Source: Glycomyces tenuis DSM 44171
GTDB taxonomy: Bacteria > Actinomycetota > Actinomycetes > Mycobacteriales > Micromonosporaceae
Length of the DNA: 64,000 bases
NCBI RefSeq assembly: GCF_000427885.1
Contig: NZ_ATYW01000005.1
Location: 236,998 to 300,997 of the forward strand
Direction of reading: 5' to 3'
Under the pieces are notes generated by a model that did not search any database, was not told the origin of the DNA, and was given only the letters and a program-made list of their open reading frames with translations. This document shows positions 32,054 through 40,685 of the stretch, piece after piece; the first letter of the stretch is position 1; the number at the start of each line of letters is the position of its first letter. A program made the translations under genes and the position numbers.

Positions 32054-32140
32054 CGGTGGCGGTGGGATTTGAACCCACGAAACGCGTGAACGTTTACTCG
32101 CTTTCGAGGCGAGCTCCTTCGGCCGCTCGGACACGCCACC
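32054..32140 (-). tRNA. tRNA-Ser (CGA)
   Basis: Acceptor GGTGGCG/CGCCACC with discriminator G; anticodon arm CTCGCCTCGAAAGCGAG gives anticodon CGA; a long variable arm (AACGTTCACGCGTT) and T arm GGTTCAAATCC complete a class II serine tRNA. CCA is not encoded. Confidence 0.95.
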
Positions 32141-32249
32141 GCGGAAAAGGCTACCGGATCCTCGCCCTGCGGCGGCAAGCGGGTGGCGCGGGATCTGGCT
32201 CACAGGCACTGTCCGCGGATTCATGGGATGTTTATGGCATGCTGGCGCC

Positions 32250-32957
32250 ATGACAGCGCACATCTCCGCATCGCCCGGCGACATCGCCGAGAGCGTCCTG
32301 CTGCCCGGCGACCCGCTGCGCGCGAAATGGATCGCCGAGACGTTCCTGACCGACGCGGTGTGCTACAGCGAGGTCAGGAACATGCTCGGCTTCACCGGCA
32401 CCTACAAGGGCCGGCGGGTCTCGGTCCAGGGCACCGGCATGGGGCAGCCCTCGGCGTCGATCTACACGCACGAGCTGCTCGACGTCTACGGCGTCACGAC
32501 GCTGGTCCGGGTCGGTTCGGCGGGCGCCGTCCACGACGACATCGAGCTGCGCGACGTCGTGGCCGCGATCGGGGCGTCGACGAACTCGAGCATGAACCGC
32601 ATCCGCTTCAAAGGCGTGGTCGACTACGCGCCGGTGGCCGACTTCGGGCTGCTGCGCGCCGCCGTCGACGCCGCCGAGGCCAGGGGCGTGGCCCTGCGGG
32701 TGGGGCAGCTGTACAGCTCGGACACGTTCTACACCGACGCGCCCGACGTCGAGGAGCTGCTCCGCGACTACGGGATCCTGGCGATCGAGATGGAGGCCGC
32801 GGCGATCTACACGCTCGCCGCGAAGTTCAAGGCCCGCGCGCTGGCGGTGTGCACCATCTCCGACCACATCCGCAAGGGCACCGAGCTGCCCGCCGCCGAG
32901 CGGCAGGAGTCGTTCTCGGAGATGGTCGAGATCGCCCTCGACGCCGTCGTGGCCTGA
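32250..32957 (+). CDS. deoD: Purine-nucleoside phosphorylase
   Basis: A 235-residue hexameric-type enzyme that splits purine (deoxy)nucleosides with phosphate in salvage. Motifs: [17 protein letters not shown] (phosphate site), [28 protein letters not shown], and [16 protein letters not shown] with the nucleoside-binding Glu. [12 protein letters not shown] carries the catalytic Asp. Length fits DeoD. The ATG at 32250 has no clear ribosome-binding site; CATGCT lies 6 nt upstream, close to a leaderless arrangement. The stop is 5 nt from that of the convergent acyltransferase gene. Confidence 0.93.
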   Translation: MTAHISASPGDIAESVLLPGDPLRAKWIAETFLTDAVCYSEVRNMLGFTGTYKGRRVSVQGTGMGQPSASIYTHELLDVYGVTTLVRVGSAGAVHDDIELRDVVAAIGASTNSSMNRIRFKGVVDYAPVADFGLLRAAVDAAEARGVALRVGQLYSSDTFYTDAPDVEELLRDYGILAIEMEAAAIYTLAAKFKARALAVCTISDHIRKGTELPAAERQESFSEMVEIALDAVVA

Positions 32958-32962
32958 GGGCC

Positions 32963-35044
32963 TCACTCCGCGGAGCGGTCGAGGACGGGGAGCAGCTCGG
33001 CCTCCAGGTAGGGGGCGAGGGTCGCCGCGTACGTGTTCGTCAGGTGGGCGTCGTCGCGGTAGACCAGGACGTTCCCCACGACCGGCTCGCAGGCGGCGGG
33101 CGCGCAGATGTAGTCGGTGAGGTCGATCTTGTGCACGCCCTCGGGGACGCTCAGCTCGGCGAAGGCGTCCTCGTCGGGGTAGTAGTCGTCGCGGTCGACG
33201 GTGCACGCCTCGGAGCCGGGGCCTTCGAGGTCGACGCAGGTGGGCATGTCGAAGCGAGGGCTGGGCGTGTCGCGGATGACGGCCACCTCGGCGCCGCTGG
33301 CGAGCAGCTGCTCGTAGCGTTCGCTGTAGTCGGGGAACGATTCGACCGCGTCGTAGCCGACGCGTGAGCCGTACGTGAACACCAGGTCCGGCGCGATCTG
33401 TGCGATGGCGTCGACGGCGTCGTCGTTCCAGGCCGCGCAGGAGCGGTAGCGCTCCTCGTCCCGGTTCGGCTGCTCGGTGGCGATGATGCACGCGTTCTTG
33501 ATGAACGTGATCAGGTGCCAGTCGTTGCGTTCGGCGACGGCCCGCATCGCCGGCAGCCAGTGCCAGATCTTCGAGCCGCCGTACATGACGACCGTGGCCT
33601 GCGCCGCGCCCTCCTCGACGTCGCCGTCGACCGGTTCCGCTCCGAGGAAGTCGCATCGGACGAGCTCGTAGCCCTCCATGGACTGGTTGCACTCGTCCGA
33701 CAGCTCCGGGTCGCGGTCGTCGGCGGCGTCGAGGGTGGAGGGGATGAAGTCGGCCGGCGCGGCCTCGAGGCCTTCGGCGAGCGCGGCGGCTCCCGGGTAG
33801 GCGGCGGGGTCGGCCCCGGCGGGGTCGAGGCGGTCGCGCTCGTAGGCGATGTAGCCGGCCAGGGCGCCGGTGGCGGCCAGGACGAGCGCCAGGGCCGCGG
33901 CGCCGAGCGCGAGGCCGCCGCGGACGGTGCGCTGGCCGAGGCCGCTGGCCTTCAGGCGCAGCTCGACCGCCCAGCGGGTGGCGGCGGCGAGGGCGAGCGA
34001 GCCGGCGATGACGCCGAGGCCGCCGAGGAGGCTGGCGGTGTCCCGGCCGGTCGCGGCCAGGTAGCAGATGAGGACGGGCCAGTGCCACAGGTACAGGGCG
34101 TAGGACAGTTCGCCGAGCCGCTGGAGGGGCCTGGTGGTGAGCAGGCGCCCGGCGCCCGCGCCGGGCCGGGCGGTGGCGACGGCGATGACGGCGGCCGCGG
34201 CGGTGACCGGCCACAGCGCGGCCAGGCCGGGGAACTGGGTCGAGTCCAGGAGCATGCCGCAGGCGGCGAGCGCGGCGACGGCGAGCCAGCTGAGGGCGGC
34301 GGCGGTGCGGCGCCCGAGCCTGAGGTAGGGCAGGGCGAGGAACAGCAGGCCCCCGGCGGCGAACTGCCACAGGCGCGCCCGCGTGTCGAAGTAGGCGTAC
34401 GCCTGGTTGGCCTCGACCTCCCACAGGGCGAACGCGAAGGAGCCGGCGAAGACGGCCAGGAGCGCCGGGGCCAGGGCGCGGCGCAGTCCCCCGCCGGTGC
34501 GGGCGCCGATCCAGGCGCACAGGGCGATGAGGATCGGCCACAGGAGGTAGAACTGCGCCTGGATGCCCAGCGACCAGTAGTGCTGGACGACGCTGGCGCC
34601 GTTGTTCGAGGAGAGGTAGTCGACGGAGGTCTCGGCCAGGCGCCAGTTCCCGACGTAGAACGCCGAGGCGAGGATGTCGCCGAGCTGCTGGTTCCAGGTG
34701 GCCCGCGGCAGCCAGATCGCGGCCATGGCGACCGTGGCCGCGGCGACGACGAGCGCGGGCGGGAAGATGCGGCGGACGATCCTGGCCGCGTAGCGGGCCG
34801 GGCCGATGCCCCTGCCGGACTCGACGGCGCGCACGAGGCTGCCGGTGATGAAGAAGCCGGACAGGAGCAGGAAGACGTCGACGCCGCCGGAGACGCGGTT
34901 GAACCAGATGTGGTAGACGGCGATGACGATGATGGCGGCGCCGCGCAGGCCCTCGATCTCGGGCAGGTACTGCCGTTCGGCGCCGCCTCGGCCGGTGGCC
35001 GGCGGCGCGGGGCGCGCTGCGGTCTCGCTGGTCTCGGTGCTCAT
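32963..35044 (-). CDS. OafA/YrhL-type membrane acyltransferase with SGNH domain
   Basis: A 693-residue protein that would acetylate a cell-envelope sugar. Residues 30-390 form the acyltransferase-3 domain with about ten helices: LPEIEGLRGAAIIVIAVYHIWF (catalytic His), GVDVFLLLSGFFITGSLV, LGELSYALYLWHWPVLI. The C-terminal SGNH-hydrolase domain lies outside. Its first block reads VMYGGSKIWHW where the family has GDSH, so the Asp and His next to the nucleophile Ser are Gly and Lys. The final catalytic DDAHLT block is intact. GGAG lies 6 nt before the ATG. Confidence 0.88.
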   Translation of the reverse strand: MSTETSETAARPAPPATGRGGAERQYLPEIEGLRGAAIIVIAVYHIWFNRVSGGVDVFLLLSGFFITGSLVRAVESGRGIGPARYAARIVRRIFPPALVVAAATVAMAAIWLPRATWNQQLGDILASAFYVGNWRLAETSVDYLSSNNGASVVQHYWSLGIQAQFYLLWPILIALCAWIGARTGGGLRRALAPALLAVFAGSFAFALWEVEANQAYAYFDTRARLWQFAAGGLLFLALPYLRLGRRTAAALSWLAVAALAACGMLLDSTQFPGLAALWPVTAAAAVIAVATARPGAGAGRLLTTRPLQRLGELSYALYLWHWPVLICYLAATGRDTASLLGGLGVIAGSLALAAATRWAVELRLKASGLGQRTVRGGLALGAAALALVLAATGALAGYIAYERDRLDPAGADPAAYPGAAALAEGLEAAPADFIPSTLDAADDRDPELSDECNQSMEGYELVRCDFLGAEPVDGDVEEGAAQATVVMYGGSKIWHWLPAMRAVAERNDWHLITFIKNACIIATEQPNRDEERYRSCAAWNDDAVDAIAQIAPDLVFTYGSRVGYDAVESFPDYSERYEQLLASGAEVAVIRDTPSPRFDMPTCVDLEGPGSEACTVDRDDYYPDEDAFAELSVPEGVHKIDLTDYICAPAACEPVVGNVLVYRDDAHLTNTYAATLAPYLEAELLPVLDRSAE

Positions 35045-35199
35045 GGGTCTCCGGGTCGGGGCCGTGGCGGTGGACGGCTCGCGGGGGCGGCCATACCAAT
35101 GTACGGCGCGCGGGCGCCCGTCCGGCGGGCCCTGCGCCTCGGCGGGACGGGCGTGCGGCGCGCGGTCCCGAGGAAAGGCCGGCCGGGAACCGGAAGGCG

Positions 35200-35252
35200 T
35201 TGACAGCGGGTGGTTCTCGGGCCACAATGAAATCACCTTAACGATCGTTAAG
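35200..35252 (+). promoter_or_regulatory. Promoter and TetR-type operator of carboxylase/dehydrogenase operon
   Basis: TTGACA (35200-35205), a 17-nt spacer and CACAAT (35223-35228) make a promoter with start near 35235. Immediately after lies the perfect 16-bp palindrome CTTAACGATCGTTAAG (35237-35252), a classic TetR-family operator placed to block transcription. No TetR gene is in this window, so the repressor acts in trans. Confidence 0.75.
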
Positions 35253-35280
35253 TTCCGGGGCTGTGAGAGGGGCGCACATC

Positions 35281-36792
35281 GTGGACTACGCTGCCGAACG
35301 CGACGGCATCCTGCGCGGAGGCGCCGAGAAGTACCACAAGGCCGCCGCCGCGGCGGGCAAGTACCACGCCCGCGAGCGCATCAGGCGCCTGACCGACGTC
35401 GACTCCTTCACCGAGGACGCGCTGTGGGCGAACCCGGACCCGGCGCTCCCGGCGGACGGGGTCGTGTGCGGGACGGCGACCGTGCAGGGGCGGCCGGTGC
35501 GCGTCATCGCGAACGACTCGACGGTCAAGGCCGGCTCCTGGGGCGCCAGGACGGTCGAGAAGATCATCCGCACCATCGAGGCCGCCCAGGTCGAGCAGCA
35601 CCCGATCGTGTACCTGGTCGACTCGGCCGGAGCGCGCATCACCGACCAGGTGCAGCTGTTCCCCGGCCGCAGGGGCGCGGGCCGGATCTTCCACGAGCAG
35701 GTGCGGGCCTCGGGCCGCGTCCCGCAGGCGTGCGCCCTGTTCGGGCCCTCGGCCGCCGGCGGCGCCTACATCCCGGCGTTCTGCGACGTCGTGGCGATGG
35801 TCGACGGCAACGCCTCGATGTACCTGGGGAGCCCCCGCATGGTCGAGATGGTCACCGGCGAGCGGACCACACTGGAGGCCATGGGCGGGGCCCGCGTCCA
35901 CTGCGAGGAGTCCGGCGTGGGGCACTTCCTGTGCCGCAACGAGGACGAGGCGATCGCCACGATGCGCCGCTGGCTGTCGTACCTGCCCTCGAACTGGACG
36001 CAGCCGCCGCCGGTGCGCGCGGCCCGGCCGCCGGCCGAGACCGAGCTCGCCTCGGTGGTCCCGCCCGGCGAGTCGACGCCGTTCGACATGCACGCCTTCA
36101 TCGACGGCCTGGTCGACCGCGACTCGGTCCTGGAGGTCCAGGCCAGGTGGGCCGGGGAGCTCATCTGCGCCTTCGCGCGGCTCGACGGCCGCAGCGTCGG
36201 CGTCGTGGCCTCGAACTCGGCCGTGCGCGGCGGGGTGCTGTTCGCCGACTCGGCCGACAAGGCCGCCCGCTTCGTCAGCACCTGCGACGCGTTCAACGTG
36301 CCGCTGCTGTTCCTGGCCGACGTGCCGGGCTTCATGGTCGGCGCCGAGTTCGAGAAGGGCGGCATCATCCGCCACGGCGCCAAGATGATCGCCGCCGTCG
36401 CCGAGGCGACGGTGCCGAAGCTGTGCGTCGTGGTGCGCAAGGCCTACGGGGCGGGGCTGTACGCGATGTCCGGGCCCGCGTTCGGCTCGGACGCGGTCCT
36501 CGCCCTGCCGAGCGCGAAGATCGCCGTCATGGGCGCCGAAGCGGCCGTGAACGCCGTCTACGCCGGCAAGATCGCCCAGATCGAGGACGAGGCCGAGCGC
36601 GAGCGGTTCGTCGCCGACCGGCGCGAAGCATACGAAGCCGACGTCGACCTGCGCCGCCTCGCCGGAGAGATGGTCGTCGACGACATCGTCGAGCCCGCTC
36701 ATCTGCGGGCCGACCTGATCGCACGCTACCGCCGGCTGTCCCACAAGGACCGCCGGTTCGGCGAGCGCAGACATCCGATAACACCGGTGTAG
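35281..36792 (+). CDS. Acyl-CoA carboxylase beta (carboxyltransferase) subunit
   Basis: A 503-residue carboxyltransferase that moves CO2 from carboxybiotin to an acyl-CoA. Motifs: VYLVDSAGARITDQVQLFPGRRGAGRIFHEQ (first oxyanion region), GPSAAGGAYIPAFCD, and in the second half DVPGFMVGAEFEKGGIIRHGAKMI and YGAGLYAMSGPAF. Partner biotin-carboxylase subunit is not in the window. With the following acyl-CoA dehydrogenase it resembles the AccD2/FadE arrangement of mycobacteria, so branched-chain acyl-CoA degradation is likely. The GTG at 35281 is preferred because GAGAGGGG lies 9 nt upstream. Confidence 0.88.
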   Translation: MDYAAERDGILRGGAEKYHKAAAAAGKYHARERIRRLTDVDSFTEDALWANPDPALPADGVVCGTATVQGRPVRVIANDSTVKAGSWGARTVEKIIRTIEAAQVEQHPIVYLVDSAGARITDQVQLFPGRRGAGRIFHEQVRASGRVPQACALFGPSAAGGAYIPAFCDVVAMVDGNASMYLGSPRMVEMVTGERTTLEAMGGARVHCEESGVGHFLCRNEDEAIATMRRWLSYLPSNWTQPPPVRAARPPAETELASVVPPGESTPFDMHAFIDGLVDRDSVLEVQARWAGELICAFARLDGRSVGVVASNSAVRGGVLFADSADKAARFVSTCDAFNVPLLFLADVPGFMVGAEFEKGGIIRHGAKMIAAVAEATVPKLCVVVRKAYGAGLYAMSGPAFGSDAVLALPSAKIAVMGAEAAVNAVYAGKIAQIEDEAERERFVADRREAYEADVDLRRLAGEMVVDDIVEPAHLRADLIARYRRLSHKDRRFGERRHPITPV

Positions 36793-36800
36793 GAGGAGCC

Positions 36801-37952
36801 ATGAGACTGACCCCGGAGCAGGCGGCGTTCGCCGCCGCGGTGAGGGAATTCGCCGAGACGGAGATCCGCCCCGTGATCGGCGACTACTACGAGCGGGGCG
36901 TCTTCCCCGCCGATCTGGTCCGCGAGCTGGGCAAGCTCGGCGTCTTCGGCGTCACGCTGCCCGAGGAGCACGGCGGCGCCGAGGCCGGGCTGCTCATGCT
37001 CTGCCTCGCCTTGGAGGAGATCGCCCGCGTCGACTCCTCGGTGGCCGTCACCGTCGAGGCCTCGGTGACGCTCGGCGCCGAGGCGATCGCGAAGTTCGGC
37101 ACCGCGGAGCAGCGGCGGCGGTGGCTGCCGAGTCTCGCCGCGGGCGAGGGGCTGTGCGCCTTCGCGCTCACCGAACCCGGCGGCGGGACCGACGCCGGGC
37201 ACACCGACACCCGCGCCCGCCTGGAGGGCGGGGAGTGGGTGATCGACGGCGCGAAGTGCTTCATCACCAACGCCGGGACGTCGATGACCGAGCTCATCAT
37301 CGCCACGGCCGCCACCGGGCCCGGCGAGGTCTCCTGCATCGCGGTGGAACCGGGCACGCCCGGGCTCGAGATCGGACCGGAGTACTCCAAAGTGGGCTGG
37401 CGGGCCTCGGACACGCGGCCGGTGTACTTCGACGGCTGCCGCGTCCCGGCCGGGCACCTCGTCGGGGAGCGGGGGCGGGGCCTCGGCCAGTTCCTCGAGC
37501 TCCTCGACTCCGGGCGGGTCGCCTTGGCGGCCTTGGCGACCGGGATGGCGCAGGGCTGCCTGGACGAGGCGCTCGCCCACGCCAAGGAGCGCGAGGCCTT
37601 CGGCAGGCCGATCGGGGACAACCAGGCGATCGCGTTCATGCTCGCCGACATGCGCCTGCGTTCGCACACCGCGCGCCTGGCGTACCGGGACGCGGCCGAG
37701 CGCGCCGACGCCGGCGAGGCCTTCGGCACCGACGCGGCGATCGCGAAGCTGTACGCCAGCCAGGCGGCGGTGGAGAACGCGCGGGAGGCCACGCAGATCT
37801 TCGGCGGCTACGGCTTCATGAACGAGACGGCGGTGGCCAGGGCCTGGCGCGACTGCAAGATCCTGGAGATCGGCGAGGGCACGAACGAGGTGCAGCGCAT
37901 GCTCATCGCGAGATCCCTGGGAGTTTTATTAAAACTTCAACAAAATACTTGA
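36801..37952 (+). CDS. Acyl-CoA dehydrogenase
   Basis: A 383-residue FAD enzyme that introduces a 2,3 double bond into an acyl-CoA. Signature CAFALTEPGGGTDAG, WVIDGAKCFITNAG and the C-terminal ILEIGEGTNEVQRMLIAR, with the usual Glu of the EGT motif, are all present. AGGAGGAG precedes the ATG; spacing to the carboxylase stop is 8 nt, so it is cotranscribed under the TetR-type operator. The last ten codons (VLLKLQQNT) lie in abruptly AT-rich DNA unlike the rest of the gene. Confidence 0.92.
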   Translation: MRLTPEQAAFAAAVREFAETEIRPVIGDYYERGVFPADLVRELGKLGVFGVTLPEEHGGAEAGLLMLCLALEEIARVDSSVAVTVEASVTLGAEAIAKFGTAEQRRRWLPSLAAGEGLCAFALTEPGGGTDAGHTDTRARLEGGEWVIDGAKCFITNAGTSMTELIIATAATGPGEVSCIAVEPGTPGLEIGPEYSKVGWRASDTRPVYFDGCRVPAGHLVGERGRGLGQFLELLDSGRVALAALATGMAQGCLDEALAHAKEREAFGRPIGDNQAIAFMLADMRLRSHTARLAYRDAAERADAGEAFGTDAAIAKLYASQAAVENAREATQIFGGYGFMNETAVARAWRDCKILEIGEGTNEVQRMLIARSLGVLLKLQQNT

Positions 37953-37964
37953 AATCTGAAGTTT
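37932..37964 (+). terminator. AT-rich hairpin at the end of the acyl-CoA dehydrogenase gene
   Basis: AAACTTCA (37932-37939) pairs with TGAAGTTT (37957-37964) around the stop codon; TTCAA/TTGAA offers an alternative inner pairing. The U-rich right arm could serve as an intrinsic terminator. Confidence 0.4.
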
Positions 37965-38041
37965 ATTCGTGACATGCTCGGTGTCGCGGGCGTATTGTTG
38001 CCGCATGGCCGCCTAAAAGGGATGGTCCCCCTCTTATCTCA

Positions 38042-38057
38042 CTTATAGGCATATAAG
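38042..38057. promoter_or_regulatory. Dyad upstream of the Rieske lipoprotein gene
   Basis: CTTATA-GGCA-TATAAG, a 6-bp inverted repeat 36 nt before the ATG. It resembles the dyad in front of the alanine symporter (18580-18593). Confidence 0.4.
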
Positions 38058-38093
38058 CCGTGACACTGCGTGACGGCAGACTGAGGAGCAGCA

Positions 38094-38561
38094 ATGACCG
38101 ACATCGACACGGGCCGCGCTGCGGCGCAGCGGGTCCTCGCCTCCCGGCGCGGGCTCATGTGCGGCCTCGCCGGGCTCGGCGCCGCCGGTGCGCTCGCCGC
38201 CTGCGGCACCGCCGAGCCGGCCGACGAATCGAGCGAGAGCGGCGGCGAGGCGACCGGCGGCGCGACCGAGGACGGCGGCGGCGAGGCCCTGGCCTCGACC
38301 TCCGAAGTGCCCGTCGGCGGCGGCATCGTCGTCGGCGAGACCGTCATCGTCCAGCCGGCGGCGGACGAGTTCCTGGCCTTCTCGGCGGTGTGCCCGCACA
38401 TGCAGACCATTGTGGACCCTCCGAACGAGGAGGGCGTCATCGTCTGCTCGAACCACTTCTCGGAGTTCGACATGGAGGGCGGGCTGCTCAAGGGCCCGGC
38501 CGAGACCGGCCTGACCGAAGTGGCGATCACCGTCGAGAACGGCGGCATCACCCTCGCCTGA
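38094..38561 (+). CDS. Rieske-type [2Fe-2S] lipoprotein
   Basis: A 155-residue exported iron-sulfur protein. The N-terminus has twin arginines (SRRGLM) before a hydrophobic core ending in LAAC, so it is probably Tat-exported and lipidated at Cys37. After an acidic Gly/Glu linker, cluster ligands are C100-x-H102 and C118-x-x-H121. The extra disulfide Cys pair of cytochrome bc1 Rieske proteins is missing, which resembles low-potential ferredoxin-like Rieske domains. No oxygenase or bc complex is nearby. GAGGAGC lies before the ATG. Partner unknown. Confidence 0.85.
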   Translation: MTDIDTGRAAAQRVLASRRGLMCGLAGLGAAGALAACGTAEPADESSESGGEATGGATEDGGGEALASTSEVPVGGGIVVGETVIVQPAADEFLAFSAVCPHMQTIVDPPNEEGVIVCSNHFSEFDMEGGLLKGPAETGLTEVAITVENGGITLA

Positions 38562-38648
38562 GCGCCCGGCGCGCGGTCGGCTCCGATCCGCGTCCCGGCG
38601 CCCTCCGGCCTCGAACCCGACAGACCGCGTCCGGCGCGGAGTTGACAG

Positions 38649-38697
38649 GGGACGCCTCCGGCCCGAGCGGCTGTGCCGCTCGGGCCGGAGGCGTCCC
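38649..38697. terminator. Bidirectional hairpin terminator
   Basis: 23-bp perfect stem with a 3-nt TGT loop (38649-38671, 38675-38697; arm begins GGGACGCCTCCGG), between convergent genes. Confidence 0.8.
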
Positions 38698-38704
38698 TGC
38701 ACGT

Positions 38705-39112
38705 CTAGGTGAGGGCGTCGGCCGCGGCCGGGTCGGAGTCGCGCAGGAACTGGGCGCAGCGGGCGGCCTCGTCGGCCTCGCCGATCGCCGCGGCGGCGCG
38801 CGAGAGCTGGTAGAGCGACTTGAGGAAGCCGCGGTTCGGCTTGTGCTCCCACGGGATCGGGCCGTGGCCCTTCCAGCCGCTGCGCCGCAGCTGGTCGAGA
38901 CCCCGGTGGTAGCCGGTGCGGGCGAAGGCGTACGCCGTCACGTCGTCGCCGCTCTCCAGTGCGTTCTTGGCCAGCCGCGCCCAGGCCGCGCAGAACCACG
39001 GGAATTGCCGGACCGTGTCCTCCGGCGAGTGCTCATCGAGGTATTTCCTGGCCTCGGTGTCCTCGGGGAGCAGCGTGTCCGGGGGCTGAGCCATGAGATT
39101 CTGCGGAGCCAA
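38705..39112 (-). CDS. DUF3151 family protein
   Basis: A 135-residue actinobacterial protein of unknown role. TLLPEDTEARKYLDEH, AYAFARTGYHRGLDQLRRSGWKGHGPIPWEHKPNRGFLKSLY and CAQFLRDSDPAAADAL are its conserved blocks. TTG at 39110-39112 is chosen as start because GTGAGGAC lies 8 nt upstream and the N-terminus then aligns with the family; the ATG at 39094 has no ribosome-binding sequence. The family often neighbours aldolase genes in other species, not here. Confidence 0.85.
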   Translation of the reverse strand: MAPQNLMAQPPDTLLPEDTEARKYLDEHSPEDTVRQFPWFCAAWARLAKNALESGDDVTAYAFARTGYHRGLDQLRRSGWKGHGPIPWEHKPNRGFLKSLYQLSRAAAAIGEADEAARCAQFLRDSDPAAADALT

Positions 39113-39160
39113 TGCGGTGTCCTCACTCTGAGATCGAGTCGCTCGTGAACTGAGCCAAGC

Positions 39161-40540
39161 CTAACGCCCCCCGGTCGCGTCCTCGCGGGGCTCACCGCGC
39201 CTCGGCGCGGCCACGCTCAGCACCGCCGCGCCCAGGACGGCGGCCACGAACGAGCCGCCCAGGACGCCGATCTTGGCCTCGTCGGTCAGCAGCTCGGCGT
39301 CGCCGCCGCCGAAGGCCAGCTCGGTGATGAACAGCGCCACGGTGAAGCCGACGCCGGCGACGGTGGCCAGGCCCGTCAACAGCCGCCACGACGTCTCCTC
39401 GGGCAGCCGGCCCAGGCCGGTCTTGACCACCAGCCAGGTCGTGGCCGCCACGCCGATGATCTTGCCGGCCACCAGGCCCACGGCGATCCCGATCGTCACC
39501 GTCGAGCCGACCGCGGCCGCCAGCAGGTCCCCGCTGAGCGCCACCCCGGCGTTCGCGAGGGCGAACAGCGGCAGCACCACGAACGAGGAGAAGGGGTGGA
39601 AGCGCTCTTGGATGCGCTCGGACGGCGCGGCGGCGTCGCGGGTGAGCTTGACGAGCCGCTCGGTCTCGGCGGCGGTCAGCCCGCCCTCGGCCATCTCCTG
39701 GGCCTTGGCGTGGGCGACCGCGGGATCGAGCAGGGGCTTGGCCGAGATGACCAGGCCCATGATGACGCCGGCGATCGTGGCGTGGACGCCCGATTCGAGC
39801 ATCGCCACCCACAGGGCGACGCCGATGACGACGTAGACCGGCGCCGACCAGACGTTGACCAGCCGCATCGCCACGGCCGCCAGCACCAGGGCCGCGGCGG
39901 CGGCGAGCCAGCCCATCGACAGGTCGTCGGTGTAGAACACGGCGATGACGGCGATGGCGCCCAGGTCGTCGACGATCGCGAGGGTGAGCAGGAAGATCCG
40001 TGCGGGCGAGGGGATGCGGCTGCCGAACAGGGCGAGGATGCCGAGCGCGAAGGCGATGTCGGTGGCCATCGGGACGCCCCAGCCGTGGGCGCCCTCGCCG
40101 CCGAAGTTGAAGCCGGTGTAGATCAGGGCCGGGACGACCATGCCGCCCGCGGCGGCGGCGATGGGCGTGACGGCGGTGCGGACGTTGTGCAGCTCCCCCG
40201 AGACGATCTCGCTCTTGATCTCCATGCCGACGACGAAGAAGAAGATCGCCATCAGGCCGTCGTTGATCCAGTCCTGGAGGGTGTGCGAGAGGGCGAAGTC
40301 GCCGATCCGGAGCGTGATGTCCATGCCCCACAGGGCGGTGTAGGACTCGCCCCACGGCGAGTTCGCCCACAGCATGGCGACGACGGCGCAGACGAGCAGG
40401 ACGATGCCCGCGGCCGGTTCGATCTTGAGGAATTCGGCGGCGGGGCGGCCGAAGTAGCGGGCCAGGGGCTGCCGCGAGTACAGGAAGGCGGGGCCGGAGC
40501 GCCAGATGGGGGATTTCCAGGGTTCCTTCGCGAGCCTCAT
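39161..40540 (-). CDS. nhaA: Na+/H+ antiporter NhaA
   Basis: A 459-residue antiporter that exchanges internal sodium for protons. The Asp pair of the ion site is in LTLAIVDDLGAIAVIAVFYT; MATDIAFALGILALFG and GMEIKSEIVSGEL are further signatures. It is longer than the E. coli protein (388), with extra residues at both ends and in the loop EMAEGGLTAAETERLVKLTRDA. TAGGCT (minus strand, 40548-40553) lies 7 nt before the ATG, so the message is probably leaderless. Confidence 0.93.
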   Translation of the reverse strand: MRLAKEPWKSPIWRSGPAFLYSRQPLARYFGRPAAEFLKIEPAAGIVLLVCAVVAMLWANSPWGESYTALWGMDITLRIGDFALSHTLQDWINDGLMAIFFFVVGMEIKSEIVSGELHNVRTAVTPIAAAAGGMVVPALIYTGFNFGGEGAHGWGVPMATDIAFALGILALFGSRIPSPARIFLLTLAIVDDLGAIAVIAVFYTDDLSMGWLAAAAALVLAAVAMRLVNVWSAPVYVVIGVALWVAMLESGVHATIAGVIMGLVISAKPLLDPAVAHAKAQEMAEGGLTAAETERLVKLTRDAAAPSERIQERFHPFSSFVVLPLFALANAGVALSGDLLAAAVGSTVTIGIAVGLVAGKIIGVAATTWLVVKTGLGRLPEETSWRLLTGLATVAGVGFTVALFITELAFGGGDAELLTDEAKIGVLGGSFVAAVLGAAVLSVAAPRRGEPREDATGGR

Positions 40541-40685
40541 GCGAGGGAGCCTAGCGAGCGGCGAGGCGCGGCCGATGGGTGTCGCCGCTTTTCGCGCGTC
40601 GCGGCGGGCGCTGGAGACGTGCGAGGGGGCCCGCTTCGGCCGCGGCGCACCGGCGCGGGCCCGGCGGCGCGCTCCCGCGGGCCGC

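Noticed and set aside
32054..32140. tRNA-Ser as a possible integration site
   Set aside because: Same reason: no integrase or duplicated 3' end seen nearby.
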